A stretch of DNA of 64,000 bases from Sphingomonas cremea (GCF_021502585.1 NZ_JAKFGM010000002.1:620501-684500), one strand, 5' to 3'; shown: positions 42,905 through 51,288, numbered from the stretch's first letter. Notes: a model not told the origin generated them from the letters alone. Program-made: numbers and translations.

Positions 42905-44704
42905 CTAGAATCCCTTCATCGTCTCCGCAGAAACTTCCCAGCCGCCATCGATGCCTCCAGGCATGATAGCGCCATTGTCCTCGCCAACCTCCGTGTCGAT
43001 CAGGCGGTTGAGCTTGTCGTTCATGGCGAGCACCAGCTCATAATTCGCGTTGCTGCCGGCCGCGAGGTTGACCGCCTCCATCGGATCGGCCTTGAGGTCA
43101 TAGAGCTCGATATCGTTGAAGGCGCGGATCTGCTCCAGGCTGTTCGGACGATTGTGCTGCTTGGGCGAGAAGTAGCGGGCGTACATGTAGCGACCGTCGA
43201 AAACCGATCGGATGGCACCGCGCTTCTTCAAATCGGGCAGGATTCCCGCTTCCTTGAGCTGGTTGCCCTTCCCGCCCTTGCGAATGAAGTCGATCGCCCG
43301 ATAGGCAAAATCGCCATCGACATAGGCAAGCATGTTGTAATTGAAGAGCACGCCGTCGCGGACTGCATCGAGTGGTGCGGCGTCGGGTTTTGCAAGGACA
43401 ATCGACAAGTCCTTGCCCTTCAGTTGCCGGGTGATCGCCGCCTTCTTCTCCGGCGCGGCCCCTGTCATCGCTACCAAGGTCGGGGCGAGGTCCAAGTGCG
43501 ATGTTACTGCCCAGCATTCCTTTCCGCCGGGATGATCGGGATGGACGATGATCAGCGGCACGTTGTTTTGCTCGCGGTACGCGCTCGCGCCCTTCGAATG
43601 CATGAAATGGGCGCCATCGATGTCGCCATGGTCGGCCGTGAGTACAATGATTGTGCGGTCGGCCAGGCCCGAAGCGTCGAGTTCAGCCAGGATGGCAGCA
43701 ATGTTACGGTCCACGTCGCGCAGACAGTTGAGATAATTGTTGTGGCGCCGGTGCCAGCGCGCATCGTCGGCGGGGTCGACCGGCTTCACCATCGCGTCGT
43801 GCGAACGAAGATAGTCGCGATGCGCCGCCGGGCGTCCTGGCTGGTCCAGCGGCTGATAGTGCGTGGCCGGCAGATTGAAATTCCACTGACGAGCATAAAG
43901 CGGGTCGACCGGGTCACGCGCCACCGGCGCAATGCCTGGGGGCGGCTGGATGGGACTACCGGGCGGATCGGTATCGAAGAACATGACGTCGTGCGGGTTG
44001 ACGAGGTTGACCGCCAGGAACCAGGGCTTGGCTTGAACGGCGAGATCTCGTCCCTTGCCGCGCAGCCAGCTGGTGGCCATCGCCGCAATAATGCCGTCGT
44101 GCAGATAGCCGCCTCGCTCATGAGCGATGATATCGCCGATCCCGAAATAGTCGGAGAAGCCATAGGCTTCCATTTCCGCGGTGAAGATCTTGGTCGGCGA
44201 GCCGAGCTTGTTGACCTCCTCGAACTCCTTGGTCATGTGCCATTTGCCCTTGTACGCGGTGTAGTAGCCGGCATCCCGAAGCATGTCGCCGACCGTTGGC
44301 ATTTCGGTATCCAGGCTGTGGATCCACGGGAAGTTGGTGTTGTCGAACATCTTGGTCTGCTGGATGTGCTGACCGGTGTAGATGACCGAGCGCGACGAGG
44401 TGCAGACGCATGACGCGATGCGATGGTTGACGAAATAGGTGCCTGACTTCTTCAGGCGGTCGTGAGCGGGCAATTCATATCCCACCGGTAGCTCGCCGGG
44501 CCGGAAATGCCGTTCCTGGTCGGTGAGGATAAACAGGATGTTGTAAGGCCCGCGGCTGACCTTTGCCGGGCCGGATGCGGGCGCAGATGCCAGCCCTTCG
44601 GAGCCGCTGCTGCCTATCGCCAGCCCGGCCAGTGCCGGCGGCACCATCGACAGCACGGAGCGACGAGACAGCCCGCCGTTTGCGCCAGATTTCTCGTCTT
44701 CCAT
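42905..44704 (-). CDS. Sulfatase-like hydrolase, Tat-exported
   Basis: A 599-residue sulfatase. The twin-arginine signal (LSRRSVLSMVPPALAGLAIG) marks export in folded form. Metal residues are in ILFILTDQERH, and the signature CTSSR in CVCTSSRSVIYTG supplies a cysteine for formylglycine. The rest (GYYTAYKGKWHM, VLTADHGDIDGAHFMHSKG) is standard for S1 sulfatases. Its sequence is quite different from the 791-residue arylsulfatase at 10 kb. I chose ATG 44704, with GGGGGG 9 nt upstream; ATG 44764 is also in frame. Divergent from a TetR gene with a symmetric operator between them. Confidence 0.9.
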   Translation of the reverse strand: MEDEKSGANGGLSRRSVLSMVPPALAGLAIGSSGSEGLASAPASGPAKVSRGPYNILFILTDQERHFRPGELPVGYELPAHDRLKKSGTYFVNHRIASCVCTSSRSVIYTGQHIQQTKMFDNTNFPWIHSLDTEMPTVGDMLRDAGYYTAYKGKWHMTKEFEEVNKLGSPTKIFTAEMEAYGFSDYFGIGDIIAHERGGYLHDGIIAAMATSWLRGKGRDLAVQAKPWFLAVNLVNPHDVMFFDTDPPGSPIQPPPGIAPVARDPVDPLYARQWNFNLPATHYQPLDQPGRPAAHRDYLRSHDAMVKPVDPADDARWHRRHNNYLNCLRDVDRNIAAILAELDASGLADRTIIVLTADHGDIDGAHFMHSKGASAYREQNNVPLIIVHPDHPGGKECWAVTSHLDLAPTLVAMTGAAPEKKAAITRQLKGKDLSIVLAKPDAAPLDAVRDGVLFNYNMLAYVDGDFAYRAIDFIRKGGKGNQLKEAGILPDLKKRGAIRSVFDGRYMYARYFSPKQHNRPNSLEQIRAFNDIELYDLKADPMEAVNLAAGSNANYELVLAMNDKLNRLIDTEVGEDNGAIMPGGIDGGWEVSAETMKGF

Positions 44705-44804
44705 TTCGAGCAGCCCCCCAAGCGCACCGTTCACGGACACCGCCTTTGGTCCATCGGGTCGCATCAAAAGGCTAACGTCGGTCCCGGAGACTGTCCAGAA
44801 AAAA

Positions 44805-44835
44805 TGTACAGTGTGTCATTATGACAAAATGTACA
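44805..44835. promoter_or_regulatory. Symmetric 31-bp dyad between sulfatase and TetR genes
   Basis: A perfect palindrome TGTCAT-T-ATGACA (44814-44826) is flanked at exactly 3 bp on both sides by TGTACA (44805-44810 and 44830-44835), itself a palindrome. The whole block is symmetric about 44820. This is a strong candidate operator for the TetR protein encoded next to it, and likely covers the promoters of both divergent genes. Confidence 0.75.
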
Positions 44836-44876
44836 ATTTCATGGACCTGACGGCTGCGCTCGTGCATTGCTTCGGC

Positions 44877-45539
44877 ATGGACCAGCCAAACCATCGTGTG
44901 CGCGTGGCCGCCCTGCGCCGGGAAAGGATGCGGTCACGCCTGCTCGAAGCGGCCCTGACCGTCTTTGGCGCAGCGGAGGACGAAACTGCAGCAGTGGACG
45001 AGGTCATTCGTCGCGCAGGAGTCTCACGCGGCACTTTTTACAATTACTTCAACAATGCCGATGACCTGCTGCGGGCTGCGGCGGACGAGGTGGGTACCGA
45101 ACTCATGCTGGCCGTGGCGCCGATCGTCGAGGCTCGCGATGATGCCGCCGAGCGCATCGGCGCGGGCGTTCGGTCGTGGATTTCGCTGGTCGGGCACTAT
45201 CCCGGCCTCGCCGGCTTCTTCCGCAGGGCAGGGCTGTACATCCTGTCCAACGAGCGCGTCCGGACGGACCTCCCGCGCGACCTAATGGCGGGCATGAACT
45301 CCCGGCGCTTCACGATAGACGAGCTAGAGCTTGGCTTCGTACTCGTCGCCGGCACAGTCCTGGCTGCAATCAACACCTTGGCCATCGGCAAGGCGCCGCG
45401 GACGTATGGCAACAAGCTTGCCGAGCGCGTGCTCATGTCCCTCGGCGTCGAGCCTATCGAGGCGCGAGAAATTGCACGTGCCCGGCTCAGAAAACCGCAA
45501 CTGGCTCAAGAGTCACTGATTGCCCGGGCAGGCAGGTAA
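44877..45539 (+). CDS. TetR/AcrR family transcriptional regulator
   Basis: A 220-residue regulator. The helix-turn-helix is AAVDEVIRRAGVSRGTFYNYF (about residues 40-60). The C-terminal ligand domain has FVLVAGTVLAAINTLAIGKA and is not matched to a known effector. I used ATG 44877; ATG 44841 would add 12 residues. It is divergent from the Tat-exported sulfatase gene, with a 31-bp dyad operator in the gap, so it probably controls both. A 30-nt repeat follows its stop. Confidence 0.88.
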   Translation: MDQPNHRVRVAALRRERMRSRLLEAALTVFGAAEDETAAVDEVIRRAGVSRGTFYNYFNNADDLLRAAADEVGTELMLAVAPIVEARDDAAERIGAGVRSWISLVGHYPGLAGFFRRAGLYILSNERVRTDLPRDLMAGMNSRRFTIDELELGFVLVAGTVLAAINTLAIGKAPRTYGNKLAERVLMSLGVEPIEAREIARARLRKPQLAQESLIARAGR

Positions 45540-45594
45540 GGAACAATGACAAGCTGAAGGGCGAAGGTGCATGCCTGGCTCACTTGGGTTGGGT

Positions 45595-45624
45595 AATGAC
45601 CGGAACGGGTGGAAAGCGGACGTT
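45595..45624 (+). repeat. 30-nt hairpin repeat, copy 6
   Basis: Reads AATGACCGG, AACGGGTGGAAA, GCGGACGTT. It lies 9 bp from the stop codon of the minus-strand gene at 45633 and between convergent gene ends. Confidence 0.7.
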
Positions 45625-45632
45625 GGTAATAC

Positions 45633-45971
45633 TTAGCTTGCTGGGTCGTACCCGAACTCGCGGAGCTCCTGCGAGCAACGACAAGCCTTTGCAATCTTCG
45701 CTGCCCAACGAACGGCATCATCCCGCGTTGGCAATTCTAGAATAGTGAACCCGCCGTTCAGTGAGCTTCCGGGATAAAGATCATGCGAGATCAGTCCGTC
45801 GGACGATACCAGCACCGGAGCAGCCTGCTCATCGATCCCTCCGCCAAATACGTAGACACCGGCCTTCTTTGCTTCTTCGATGACGGCATGTGAGTCGGCC
45901 ACGACACTGGGAAACTCCTCGTCGGTGACGACCATGGCTTCGCTAGGAAACGAAATCAGGTACTTCGCCAT
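45633..45971 (-). CDS. YciI family protein (YCII-related domain)
   Basis: A 112-residue protein beginning MAKYLISFPSEAMVV. The fold pattern (HAVIEEAKKAGVYVFGGG, then GGFTILELPTRDDAVRWAAK) matches the YCII-related ferredoxin-like domain, often linked to extracytoplasmic-function sigma factors (the DGPF type). No sigma-factor gene is nearby. The ATG at 45971 follows GAGGATTG. Function unknown. Confidence 0.82.
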   Translation of the reverse strand: MAKYLISFPSEAMVVTDEEFPSVVADSHAVIEEAKKAGVYVFGGGIDEQAAPVLVSSDGLISHDLYPGSSLNGGFTILELPTRDDAVRWAAKIAKACRCSQELREFGYDPAS

Positions 45972-46033
45972 TCAGCAATCCTCGATCCAGGCGGCACCGT
46001 CCATGGTGAACGCAGCAGCTTACCGACAAGAGC

Positions 46034-46063
46034 AATGTCTGCAATGGGTCGAAAGCGGTCATC
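46034..46063 (+). repeat. 30-nt hairpin repeat, copy 7a
   Basis: Reads AATGTCTGC, AATGGGTCGAAA, GCGGTCATC. First of three adjacent copies; 6 nt separate it from the next. Confidence 0.75.
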
Positions 46064-46069
46064 ACCGCT

Positions 46070-46099
46070 AATGACCGGAATGGGTGGAAAGCTGCCATT
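46070..46099 (+). repeat. 30-nt hairpin repeat, copy 7b
   Basis: Reads AATGACCGG, AATGGGTGGAAA, GCTGCCATT. Same 'GTSG' orientation as all other copies. Confidence 0.75.
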
Positions 46100-46107
46100 A
46101 CGCGGCT

Positions 46108-46137
46108 AACGTCGGGATTGTGCGGAAAGGGGACGTT
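46108..46137 (+). repeat. 30-nt hairpin repeat, copy 7c (compensated arms)
   Basis: Reads AACGTCGGG, ATTGTGCGGAAA, GGGGACGTT. AACGTC pairs with GACGTT, so the outer arm has changed on both sides together. Confidence 0.55.
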
Positions 46138-46282
46138 CAACGGCCCGCCAAGCACCACAGATATCTACTCGCATTGCCAATTGTGGTTCGGTTGATTTTG
46201 GAAGTTATTGGGTGCACGTAACGATCTTCTTATTGTCGTTAGTATCCTGGCGTATCCGCGATAACAGATATCGGGGAAAATC

Positions 46283-46822
46283 ATGCCACCTGCAGCTGTC
46301 CGCTTTGCAGCTCTATTTCTCGGTACGGTAGCTTCGGCTGCAACTGCCCAGTTCAATCCGAGGATCATTGTCCGGCCGCCGCCAAATCCTGGCCAACCAG
46401 CCACTGCGCCTGCCCCAGTTGTCACTGAGCCGCCCATGGAACCATCCGCCATTCCGACTACCGCGGCCGAGCCCACGACGGCACCTTACTCGCCCAATAG
46501 CGCCTATGCGCAGCCCCAAACTAACGAAAAGCAGATTGTCGATCTGCAGGCGGCAGTTGCTGAGCTCCAAGCGGAGGTAGAGCGCTTACGCGGGCAAATC
46601 CATGAGATAAGACCCAATCAAAATGATTATGTTCTTACGAGTGCTAGCCCAGTTCCTGGTCATCGCTGCGACTACAGCGGGATGGTTTCGCTGAACACTA
46701 TACTATCTCACGTTCACACACACGGAGTAGCGATCGGGGGAACGGAGAACATGAATATGTACGTACCCGGCCGTGATTTTAAGAACGATCCCATGGTCTT
46801 TACATGGACTAACTGTCGCTGA
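46283..46822 (+). CDS. Hypothetical exported protein with coiled coil, 179 aa
   Basis: A 179-residue protein. Signal peptide: PAAVRFAALFLGTVASAATA. Then a proline/threonine-rich linker (about residues 24-78), a coiled coil (KQIVDLQAAVAELQAEVERL, about 82-105), and a C-terminal part with histidines and two cysteines (HRCDYSGMVSLNTILSHVHT, TWTNC). No family recognised. GGGGAAAA precedes the ATG. The next gene, 28 bp downstream, is also an exported unknown; they form a likely operon. Confidence 0.7.
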   Translation: MPPAAVRFAALFLGTVASAATAQFNPRIIVRPPPNPGQPATAPAPVVTEPPMEPSAIPTTAAEPTTAPYSPNSAYAQPQTNEKQIVDLQAAVAELQAEVERLRGQIHEIRPNQNDYVLTSASPVPGHRCDYSGMVSLNTILSHVHTHGVAIGGTENMNMYVPGRDFKNDPMVFTWTNCR

Positions 46823-46850
46823 CTCTGCTCCAACGGAGGATGGGAAGGCC

Positions 46851-47465
46851 ATGAAACATTTACTGATCTTCGGGACATTTCTGGTTTGCGGTGCTTTGGT
46901 TTCCGCGCAGCCAGTAAACCGGGGAACAACGCGCGTGGCAGTTCCCCAGCAATCGCCGCCTGCAGCGGTGGACCAATCCGCCGTGCAGGTTCCAGTTGCT
47001 GACGAACCGGCGAAGGCCAAGAGCGCCAATCCAATCTCCAATCCCAGGTCGGGATTTGTCGGAAAACTTCCCGCTATTGCGAGGACGTTCGTCTATCCTC
47101 CTGGAGAGGGGGAATATAAATTCGAGGCTGCGGGGCTTTCGATGGGCGAAGATGGCTACTATTCTCCAACGGACAACGGCAATTCGTTCTTTATGTGGTT
47201 CCCTCGGTCAGCGATGGGAATGCCGCTATCGATCGCTTGCTCGGTGAGAAGGCAACCTTTCGCGTTCGGCACTCTCTCCTGGGCCAATTGGGGTGGAAGC
47301 CCGGGTGGTGGAGTGGCCTTTCGTTTCGGACCTGGCGAAACAGAAGCACGCTATCAAACAAACTTCACCAACGGGGACGCCTCGCTTGTCATGTTCAAAG
47401 TTTGGGTTCCGCCAGACGGGGGTCTGAAGGAATGTCGTGTCACGGGAACATTTGAGCAGGAATAG
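46851..47465 (+). CDS. Hypothetical exported protein, 204 aa
   Basis: A 204-residue protein with a signal peptide (KHLLIFGTFLVCGALVSAQ) and a proline/alanine-rich linker. The mature domain is rich in glycine and aromatic residues (GMPLSIACSVRRQPFAFGTL, FGPGETEARYQTNFTNGDAS) and has two cysteines, consistent with a beta-sandwich. No family recognised. GGAGG lies about 11 nt before the ATG at 46851. Follows another exported unknown; a pair of repeats comes after the stop. Confidence 0.7.
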   Translation: MKHLLIFGTFLVCGALVSAQPVNRGTTRVAVPQQSPPAAVDQSAVQVPVADEPAKAKSANPISNPRSGFVGKLPAIARTFVYPPGEGEYKFEAAGLSMGEDGYYSPTDNGNSFFMWFPRSAMGMPLSIACSVRRQPFAFGTLSWANWGGSPGGGVAFRFGPGETEARYQTNFTNGDASLVMFKVWVPPDGGLKECRVTGTFEQE

Positions 47466-47483
47466 ACCCGTTGGATGGCTCCG

Positions 47484-47513
47484 AATGTCCGCTTTGGGTC
47501 GAAAGCGGTCATA
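47484..47513 (+). repeat. 30-nt hairpin repeat, copy 8a
   Basis: Reads AATGTCCGC, TTTGGGTCGAAA, GCGGTCATA; TTT/AAA extends the pairing inward. It is 18 bp after the stop of the gene at 46851. Confidence 0.75.
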
Positions 47514-47520
47514 AGCCCCT

Positions 47521-47550
47521 AATGACCGGAATGGGTGGAAAGAAGACATT
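47521..47550 (+). repeat. 30-nt hairpin repeat, copy 8b
   Basis: Reads AATGACCGG, AATGGGTGGAAA, GAAGACATT. It follows copy 8a by 7 nt, the same kind of spacing as the pair 7a/7b. Confidence 0.7.
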
Positions 47551-47676
47551 GGCTGGGTGATGACCGACTGGACTGAATCACGCGCTAAGCTGACCTTAAG
47601 GCCGTATTGATTGTTGCAACATCCTCGCGACATTCAGCGAAGCTGAGGTGCCATGTTGCAATGAGTAGGGGTTATT

Positions 47677-47859
47677 ATGGTTGAGTATCGACGTGGTGTT
47701 GCGAGCAAGCGGAAGAACGACCTCTGGCATTGGTATCAGGAGTGCGAGTTGTATCCGACCGGGAGCTTCGCCATCCACCAAGGCAGGCCGCAGGACGAAG
47801 AACTGTGCTCGCGATGCGCGGCTGCCGCAGAGGCTGTGAGACCTCGCGCCGCTCCCTAG
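47677..47859 (+). CDS. Hypothetical small CxxC protein, 60 aa
   Basis: A 60-residue soluble protein: MVEYRRGVASKRKNDLWHW, then YQECELYPTGSFAIHQGRP, then ELCSRCAAAAEAV. Two cysteines form a CxxC and a third lies in ECELY; with the histidine this could bind a metal. No family name is known to me, though the pattern RRGVAxKRK...WH is familiar from other small proteobacterial proteins. AGGGG precedes the ATG. A 30-nt repeat starts 6 bp after the stop. Confidence 0.6.
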   Translation: MVEYRRGVASKRKNDLWHWYQECELYPTGSFAIHQGRPQDEELCSRCAAAAEAVRPRAAP

Positions 47860-47864
47860 CATCT

Positions 47865-47894
47865 AATGACCGCAATGGGTCGAAAGCGGTCATT
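47865..47894 (+). repeat. 30-nt hairpin repeat, copy 9
   Basis: Perfect 9-bp arms AATGACCGC / GCGGTCATT around AATGGGTCGAAA. It fills the 37-bp gap between the stop codons of two convergent genes (47859 and 47897). Confidence 0.85.
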
Positions 47895-47896
47895 GC

Positions 47897-48688
47897 CTAT
47901 ATCTGGAAAAAGCCCTCGATTACGGTGACCGCATGGCCGCCGAGGATTACTCGGTCGCCCTTGAGTTCGCAGTCCAGCAGGCCGGCTCGCTTGCTTGCCT
48001 GGAAAGCGGTGAAGCGGTGGCGGCCGAGGCGCTTTGCCCAATAGGGCGCCAGCGCGGCATGGGCCGAGCCGGTCACCGGATCCTCATCGATCCCCATGTA
48101 AGAGACGAACACGCGGCTGGCGATGTCATGGATATCGCCGGGCGCGGTGACGATCGCCATGCGGTGGATCGAGCGAAGGGCGACGAAGTCCGGCGTGATG
48201 GCGCGCACCTCTTCCTCATTTGCGACCGGGACGATGCAGCTGTCGTTGCAGCCTTCGGACAGCCAGACAGGTCGTGGCGAAAGGCCGAGCGCGCGGCAAA
48301 CCTCCGGTTCGGCCACTTCCGTTAGCGGGGGCGCCGGCAGGTTGAGCTTGAGCAGCGCCTCATCGTCCTCGTCCCGAGTGACAGTGAGTATCCCCGCGTG
48401 GGTCGAGAAGCGGATGGCGCTGCCCTTCAGCAGGATATGGGCCGCGGCCAATGTGGCGTGGCCGCATAGCGGTACCTCCACCTCCGGGGTGAACCAGCGA
48501 AGGTCATAGTCAGACTCACCACCTTCGCTTGGCACGGTGAATGCGGTTTCGCTGAGGTTGTTCTCCGCCGCGATGGCCTGCATCACGGCATTGTCGAGCC
48601 AATGGTCGAGCGGCATGACCGCCGCCGGGTTGCCGGTGAACGGCCGCGAGGCAAAGGCATCGACCTGAAAGATCGGCAATGGGGTCAT
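47897..48688 (-). CDS. PhzF family isomerase
   Basis: A 263-residue protein of the PhzF (diaminopimelate-epimerase-like) fold. The first half starts FQVDAFASRPFTGNPAAVMP, with a candidate catalytic glutamate E47 in NNLSETAF; the second half contains EDPVTGSAHAALAPYWAKRL, the family signature. PhzF isomerises a phenazine precursor in Pseudomonas, but most members, including lone ones such as this, have unknown substrates; no other phenazine genes are present. ATG at 48688 overlaps the stop of the CDF gene upstream. Confidence 0.9.
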   Translation of the reverse strand: MTPLPIFQVDAFASRPFTGNPAAVMPLDHWLDNAVMQAIAAENNLSETAFTVPSEGGESDYDLRWFTPEVEVPLCGHATLAAAHILLKGSAIRFSTHAGILTVTRDEDDEALLKLNLPAPPLTEVAEPEVCRALGLSPRPVWLSEGCNDSCIVPVANEEEVRAITPDFVALRSIHRMAIVTAPGDIHDIASRVFVSYMGIDEDPVTGSAHAALAPYWAKRLGRHRFTAFQASKRAGLLDCELKGDRVILGGHAVTVIEGFFQI

Positions 48689-49659
48689 CGCGCACTCTCC
48701 GCCAGCGCAGAGGGCAGTATCCCTTCGCGGTCGGTGTGCCCTTCCGGATCGAGGTGGATGATGATTTCGGTGCCCGGGAACCGGTGCTGCAGCTTTTCCT
48801 CGACGGCGTCCATTCGCCGATGCGCCTCGCCGACCGTCCAGTCGGCCGGAACCCAAACGTGGAACTGGACGAAGCGGTGGGCACCCGATGTTCGAGTGCG
48901 AAGGTCGTGCAAGCCCGCAAGCTCGGGATAGTCGGCGGCGGCGGCAAGAAATGCCTCGCGCTCATCGTCAGGCCATTCGCGGTCCATCAGCTGGTCCACC
49001 GAATGGCTGGCCGCGCTCCACGCGCCATAGGTCAGCCAGGCGGCAATGGCGAAGCCGAACATAGGGTCGGCAAGACGCCAGCCGAGCATCTGGTCCAGGA
49101 CAAGGGCGGCGATGACCGACAGGTTCAGGAAAAGGTCCGACTGGTAATGGACATGGTCGGTGTGGATTGCGACCGAGCCGGTCTTGCGGATCACGTAGCG
49201 CTGGTATGCGAGCAGGGCGAAGGTCGTGACGATGGCGATCACCGAAACGCCGACCCCCAGCTCCAGCCCTTCGGTCGGCCGGCCGCTTTGCAGGCGATCG
49301 AACGAGCGCCATGCAATTCCCAGCGCCGACACCGCGATCAGGATGACCTGGACAAGCGATGCCAACGCTTCCGCCTTGCCATGGCCAAAGCGATGCTCAT
49401 CGTCGGCCGGCATCGCCGCCCAGCGGACGCCGAACAATGTGACGAGGCTGGCGACAAGGTCGAGCGTGGTGTCGGCCAGCGACCCCAGCATTGCTACCGA
49501 ACCCGTATCCCAGCTGGCGTAGGTCTTCAGCACGACCAGGAACAAGGCCATCGAAATGCTGGCGATCGCCGCCCGGGTGGTCAGCCGGCTACGCTCCTTG
49601 TGATGGGCGTGATGGTGCCCATGAGGAGCGTGGTGATGGCGATGATGCGCGCCGGTCAT
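48685..49659 (-). CDS. Cation diffusion facilitator family transporter
   Basis: A 324-residue inner-membrane exporter. The N-terminus is histidine-rich ([20 protein letters not shown]), then six membrane helices with the metal-site pattern [15 protein letters not shown] and [14 protein letters not shown], and a cytoplasmic C-terminal domain ([19 protein letters not shown]). CDF proteins export zinc, iron or manganese in exchange for protons. The ATG at 49659 overlaps the pdxH stop and the 3' end overlaps phzF, forming a three-gene coupled operon. Confidence 0.93.
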   Translation of the reverse strand: MTGAHHRHHHAPHGHHHAHHKERSRLTTRAAIASISMALFLVVLKTYASWDTGSVAMLGSLADTTLDLVASLVTLFGVRWAAMPADDEHRFGHGKAEALASLVQVILIAVSALGIAWRSFDRLQSGRPTEGLELGVGVSVIAIVTTFALLAYQRYVIRKTGSVAIHTDHVHYQSDLFLNLSVIAALVLDQMLGWRLADPMFGFAIAAWLTYGAWSAASHSVDQLMDREWPDDEREAFLAAAADYPELAGLHDLRTRTSGAHRFVQFHVWVPADWTVGEAHRRMDAVEEKLQHRFPGTEIIIHLDPEGHTDREGILPSALAESAR

Positions 49660-50234
49660 GGATAAAGCAGCCCTTCCGACCAACCGTCGCCTTCGCGAGC
49701 GAACAAGCGCCGCTCATGCAACCGGTGAGGACGGTCCGTCCAGAACTCTATCCGCTCCGGTACCAGGCGAAAGCCGGTCCAACGTTCCGGGCGAGGAACG
49801 TCGCGGCCGTCAAACCGCAGTTTGGCTTCCTCATATCGCGCCTCGAAAGTCGCTCGTCGGTCGAGCGGGCGCGACTGGAGCGAGGCATGGGCGCCCAGCT
49901 GCGAATCCCGGGTGCGGGTGGCGAAATAGGCGTCGGCCTCCGCCGCGCTGACCTCTCCAACCGCGCCTTCGATCCGAACCTGGCGACGCAAGGACTTCCA
50001 GTGAAACAACAGCGCCGCCTGCGGGTTGGCTGCCAGCTCCCCGCCCTTCCGGCTTTCGCCATTGGTGTAGAAAGTGAAACCGTCCGGCCCAAAGCCCTTC
50101 AGCAGTACAATCCGCACCGAAGGTCGTCCGTCAGGAGTCGTAGTTGCCAGCGCCATCGCATCCGGGTCATTCGGCTCTGCCGCCTTTGCCTCGTCATACC
50201 AGGCGCCGAACAATCGGAAGGGATCGTCTGTCAT
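49656..50234 (-). CDS. pdxH: Pyridoxamine 5'-phosphate oxidase
   Basis: A 192-residue FMN enzyme. The conserved parts are [41 protein letters not shown] and the C-terminal [17 protein letters not shown]. It oxidises pyridoxine or pyridoxamine 5'-phosphate to pyridoxal 5'-phosphate. ATG at 50234 is followed by the standard opening [14 protein letters not shown]. It heads an operon with the CDF transporter and PhzF genes and is divergent from the dnaJ-like gene. Confidence 0.95.
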   Translation of the reverse strand: MTDDPFRLFGAWYDEAKAAEPNDPDAMALATTTPDGRPSVRIVLLKGFGPDGFTFYTNGESRKGGELAANPQAALLFHWKSLRRQVRIEGAVGEVSAAEADAYFATRTRDSQLGAHASLQSRPLDRRATFEARYEEAKLRFDGRDVPRPERWTGFRLVPERIEFWTDRPHRLHERRLFAREGDGWSEGLLYP

Positions 50235-50334
50235 GCGCGGCCTTTGCCTGCTGCTTTTCCAACTGTCGAGGCTTTGCGATGCTTGACGGATGTTGGCCGT
50301 GATCCGAAACGGGTCTGCGGACAAAGGGGAAAGA

Positions 50335-51288
50335 ATGGATCTCTACCAGCAGTTGGGCGTCAAGCGCGGGGCGACCGAGGCCGAGATCAAGAAGGCCTAT
50401 CGCAGCCTTGCCAAGCAGCTGCACCCCGACCGCAACAAGGATAATCCGCAGGCCGCGGAACGGTTTGCAAAGGTTACCCAAGCCTACGACCTGCTGTCCG
50501 ACAAGGACAAGCGGGCGCGCTACGATCGCGGCGAGATCGACGAGGACGGCAATCCGCGAATGCCGTTCGGTGGCGGTTTCGGCGGCGGCGGGGCCGGTCC
50601 GCGCCCGGGCGGCGGAGGTTTCGATGGCTTCCCCGGCGGATTCGATGCCGGAAACGCAGCCGATCTCTCGGACCTGTTCGAAGGATTGTTTGGAGGAGCT
50701 CCAGGGGCGCGTCGCGGGGCCGGCGCGGGCGGGCCTTTCGGCGGTTTCGGTCGCGCGAGACGGCCGCAAAAAGGTGCCGACGTTGCCTATCGGCTGAAGG
50801 TCGGCTTCACCGACGCCGCCACGCTGAAGGAACAGCGCGTTACCCTTTCAGGCGGGAGGACGATCGATCTCAAGCTGCCCAAGGGCGTGGAGGACGGCAC
50901 CAAGATCCGGCTGTCTGGCCAAGGACAGGAGGGTCAGGGAGGCCGCGGCGATGCGATCGTCACCATCGAGATTGCGAGCCATCCCTTCTTTGTCCGGGAA
51001 GGAAAAAACATCCGCCTGACATTGCCGGTGACGCTGAAGGAAGCCGTGCTGGGCGCAAAGGTGAAGGTTCCCACAGCAGAAGGACCGGTGATGCTGACCG
51101 TTCCAAAGGGCTCCAGCTCCGGCAAGGTGCTGCGCCTCAAGGGGCGCGGCTTTACTGGGAAGGACGGCAACCGCGGCGACCAGTTGGTCCAGCTGGCGAT
51201 CGACATTCCCGCCCATGACGAGGCGTTGGAAAAATTTGCCGAAAGCTGGGATGGCGGCGGCAACCCCAGGGCGACCCTTGCGGTTTAG
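50335..51288 (+). CDS. DnaJ-like cochaperone (CbpA type)
   Basis: A 317-residue J protein. The J domain is residues 1-65 with HPD at 30-32; a glycine/phenylalanine/proline-rich linker of about residues 80-145 follows ([19 protein letters not shown]); the rest is the DnaJ C-terminal substrate-binding domain ([20 protein letters not shown]). The zinc-finger domain of true DnaJ is missing, so it is CbpA-like. It stimulates Hsp70. AGGGGAAAG precedes the ATG. BrkB gene follows after 9 bp. Confidence 0.92.
   Translation: MDLYQQLGVKRGATEAEIKKAYRSLAKQLHPDRNKDNPQAAERFAKVTQAYDLLSDKDKRARYDRGEIDEDGNPRMPFGGGFGGGGAGPRPGGGGFDGFPGGFDAGNAADLSDLFEGLFGGAPGARRGAGAGGPFGGFGRARRPQKGADVAYRLKVGFTDAATLKEQRVTLSGGRTIDLKLPKGVEDGTKIRLSGQGQEGQGGRGDAIVTIEIASHPFFVREGKNIRLTLPVTLKEAVLGAKVKVPTAEGPVMLTVPKGSSSGKVLRLKGRGFTGKDGNRGDQLVQLAIDIPAHDEALEKFAESWDGGGNPRATLAV

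Larger units (their letters stand above)
45972..46282. other. Gene-free stretch with a triplet of 30-nt repeats
   Basis: No gene is supported. Three copies of the hairpin family are packed within 104 bp (46034-46137). The rest (46138-46282) is less GC-rich and contains the promoter of the gene at 46283. Confidence 0.6.

Noticed and set aside
41153-47894. The repeat cluster as a CRISPR array
   Set aside because: Copies are irregularly spaced, are hairpins of 30 nt without uniform spacers, and no cas gene is present.
47897-48688. PhzF as evidence for a phenazine pathway
   Set aside because: No other phz gene is nearby; lone PhzF homologues are common and not linked to phenazines.
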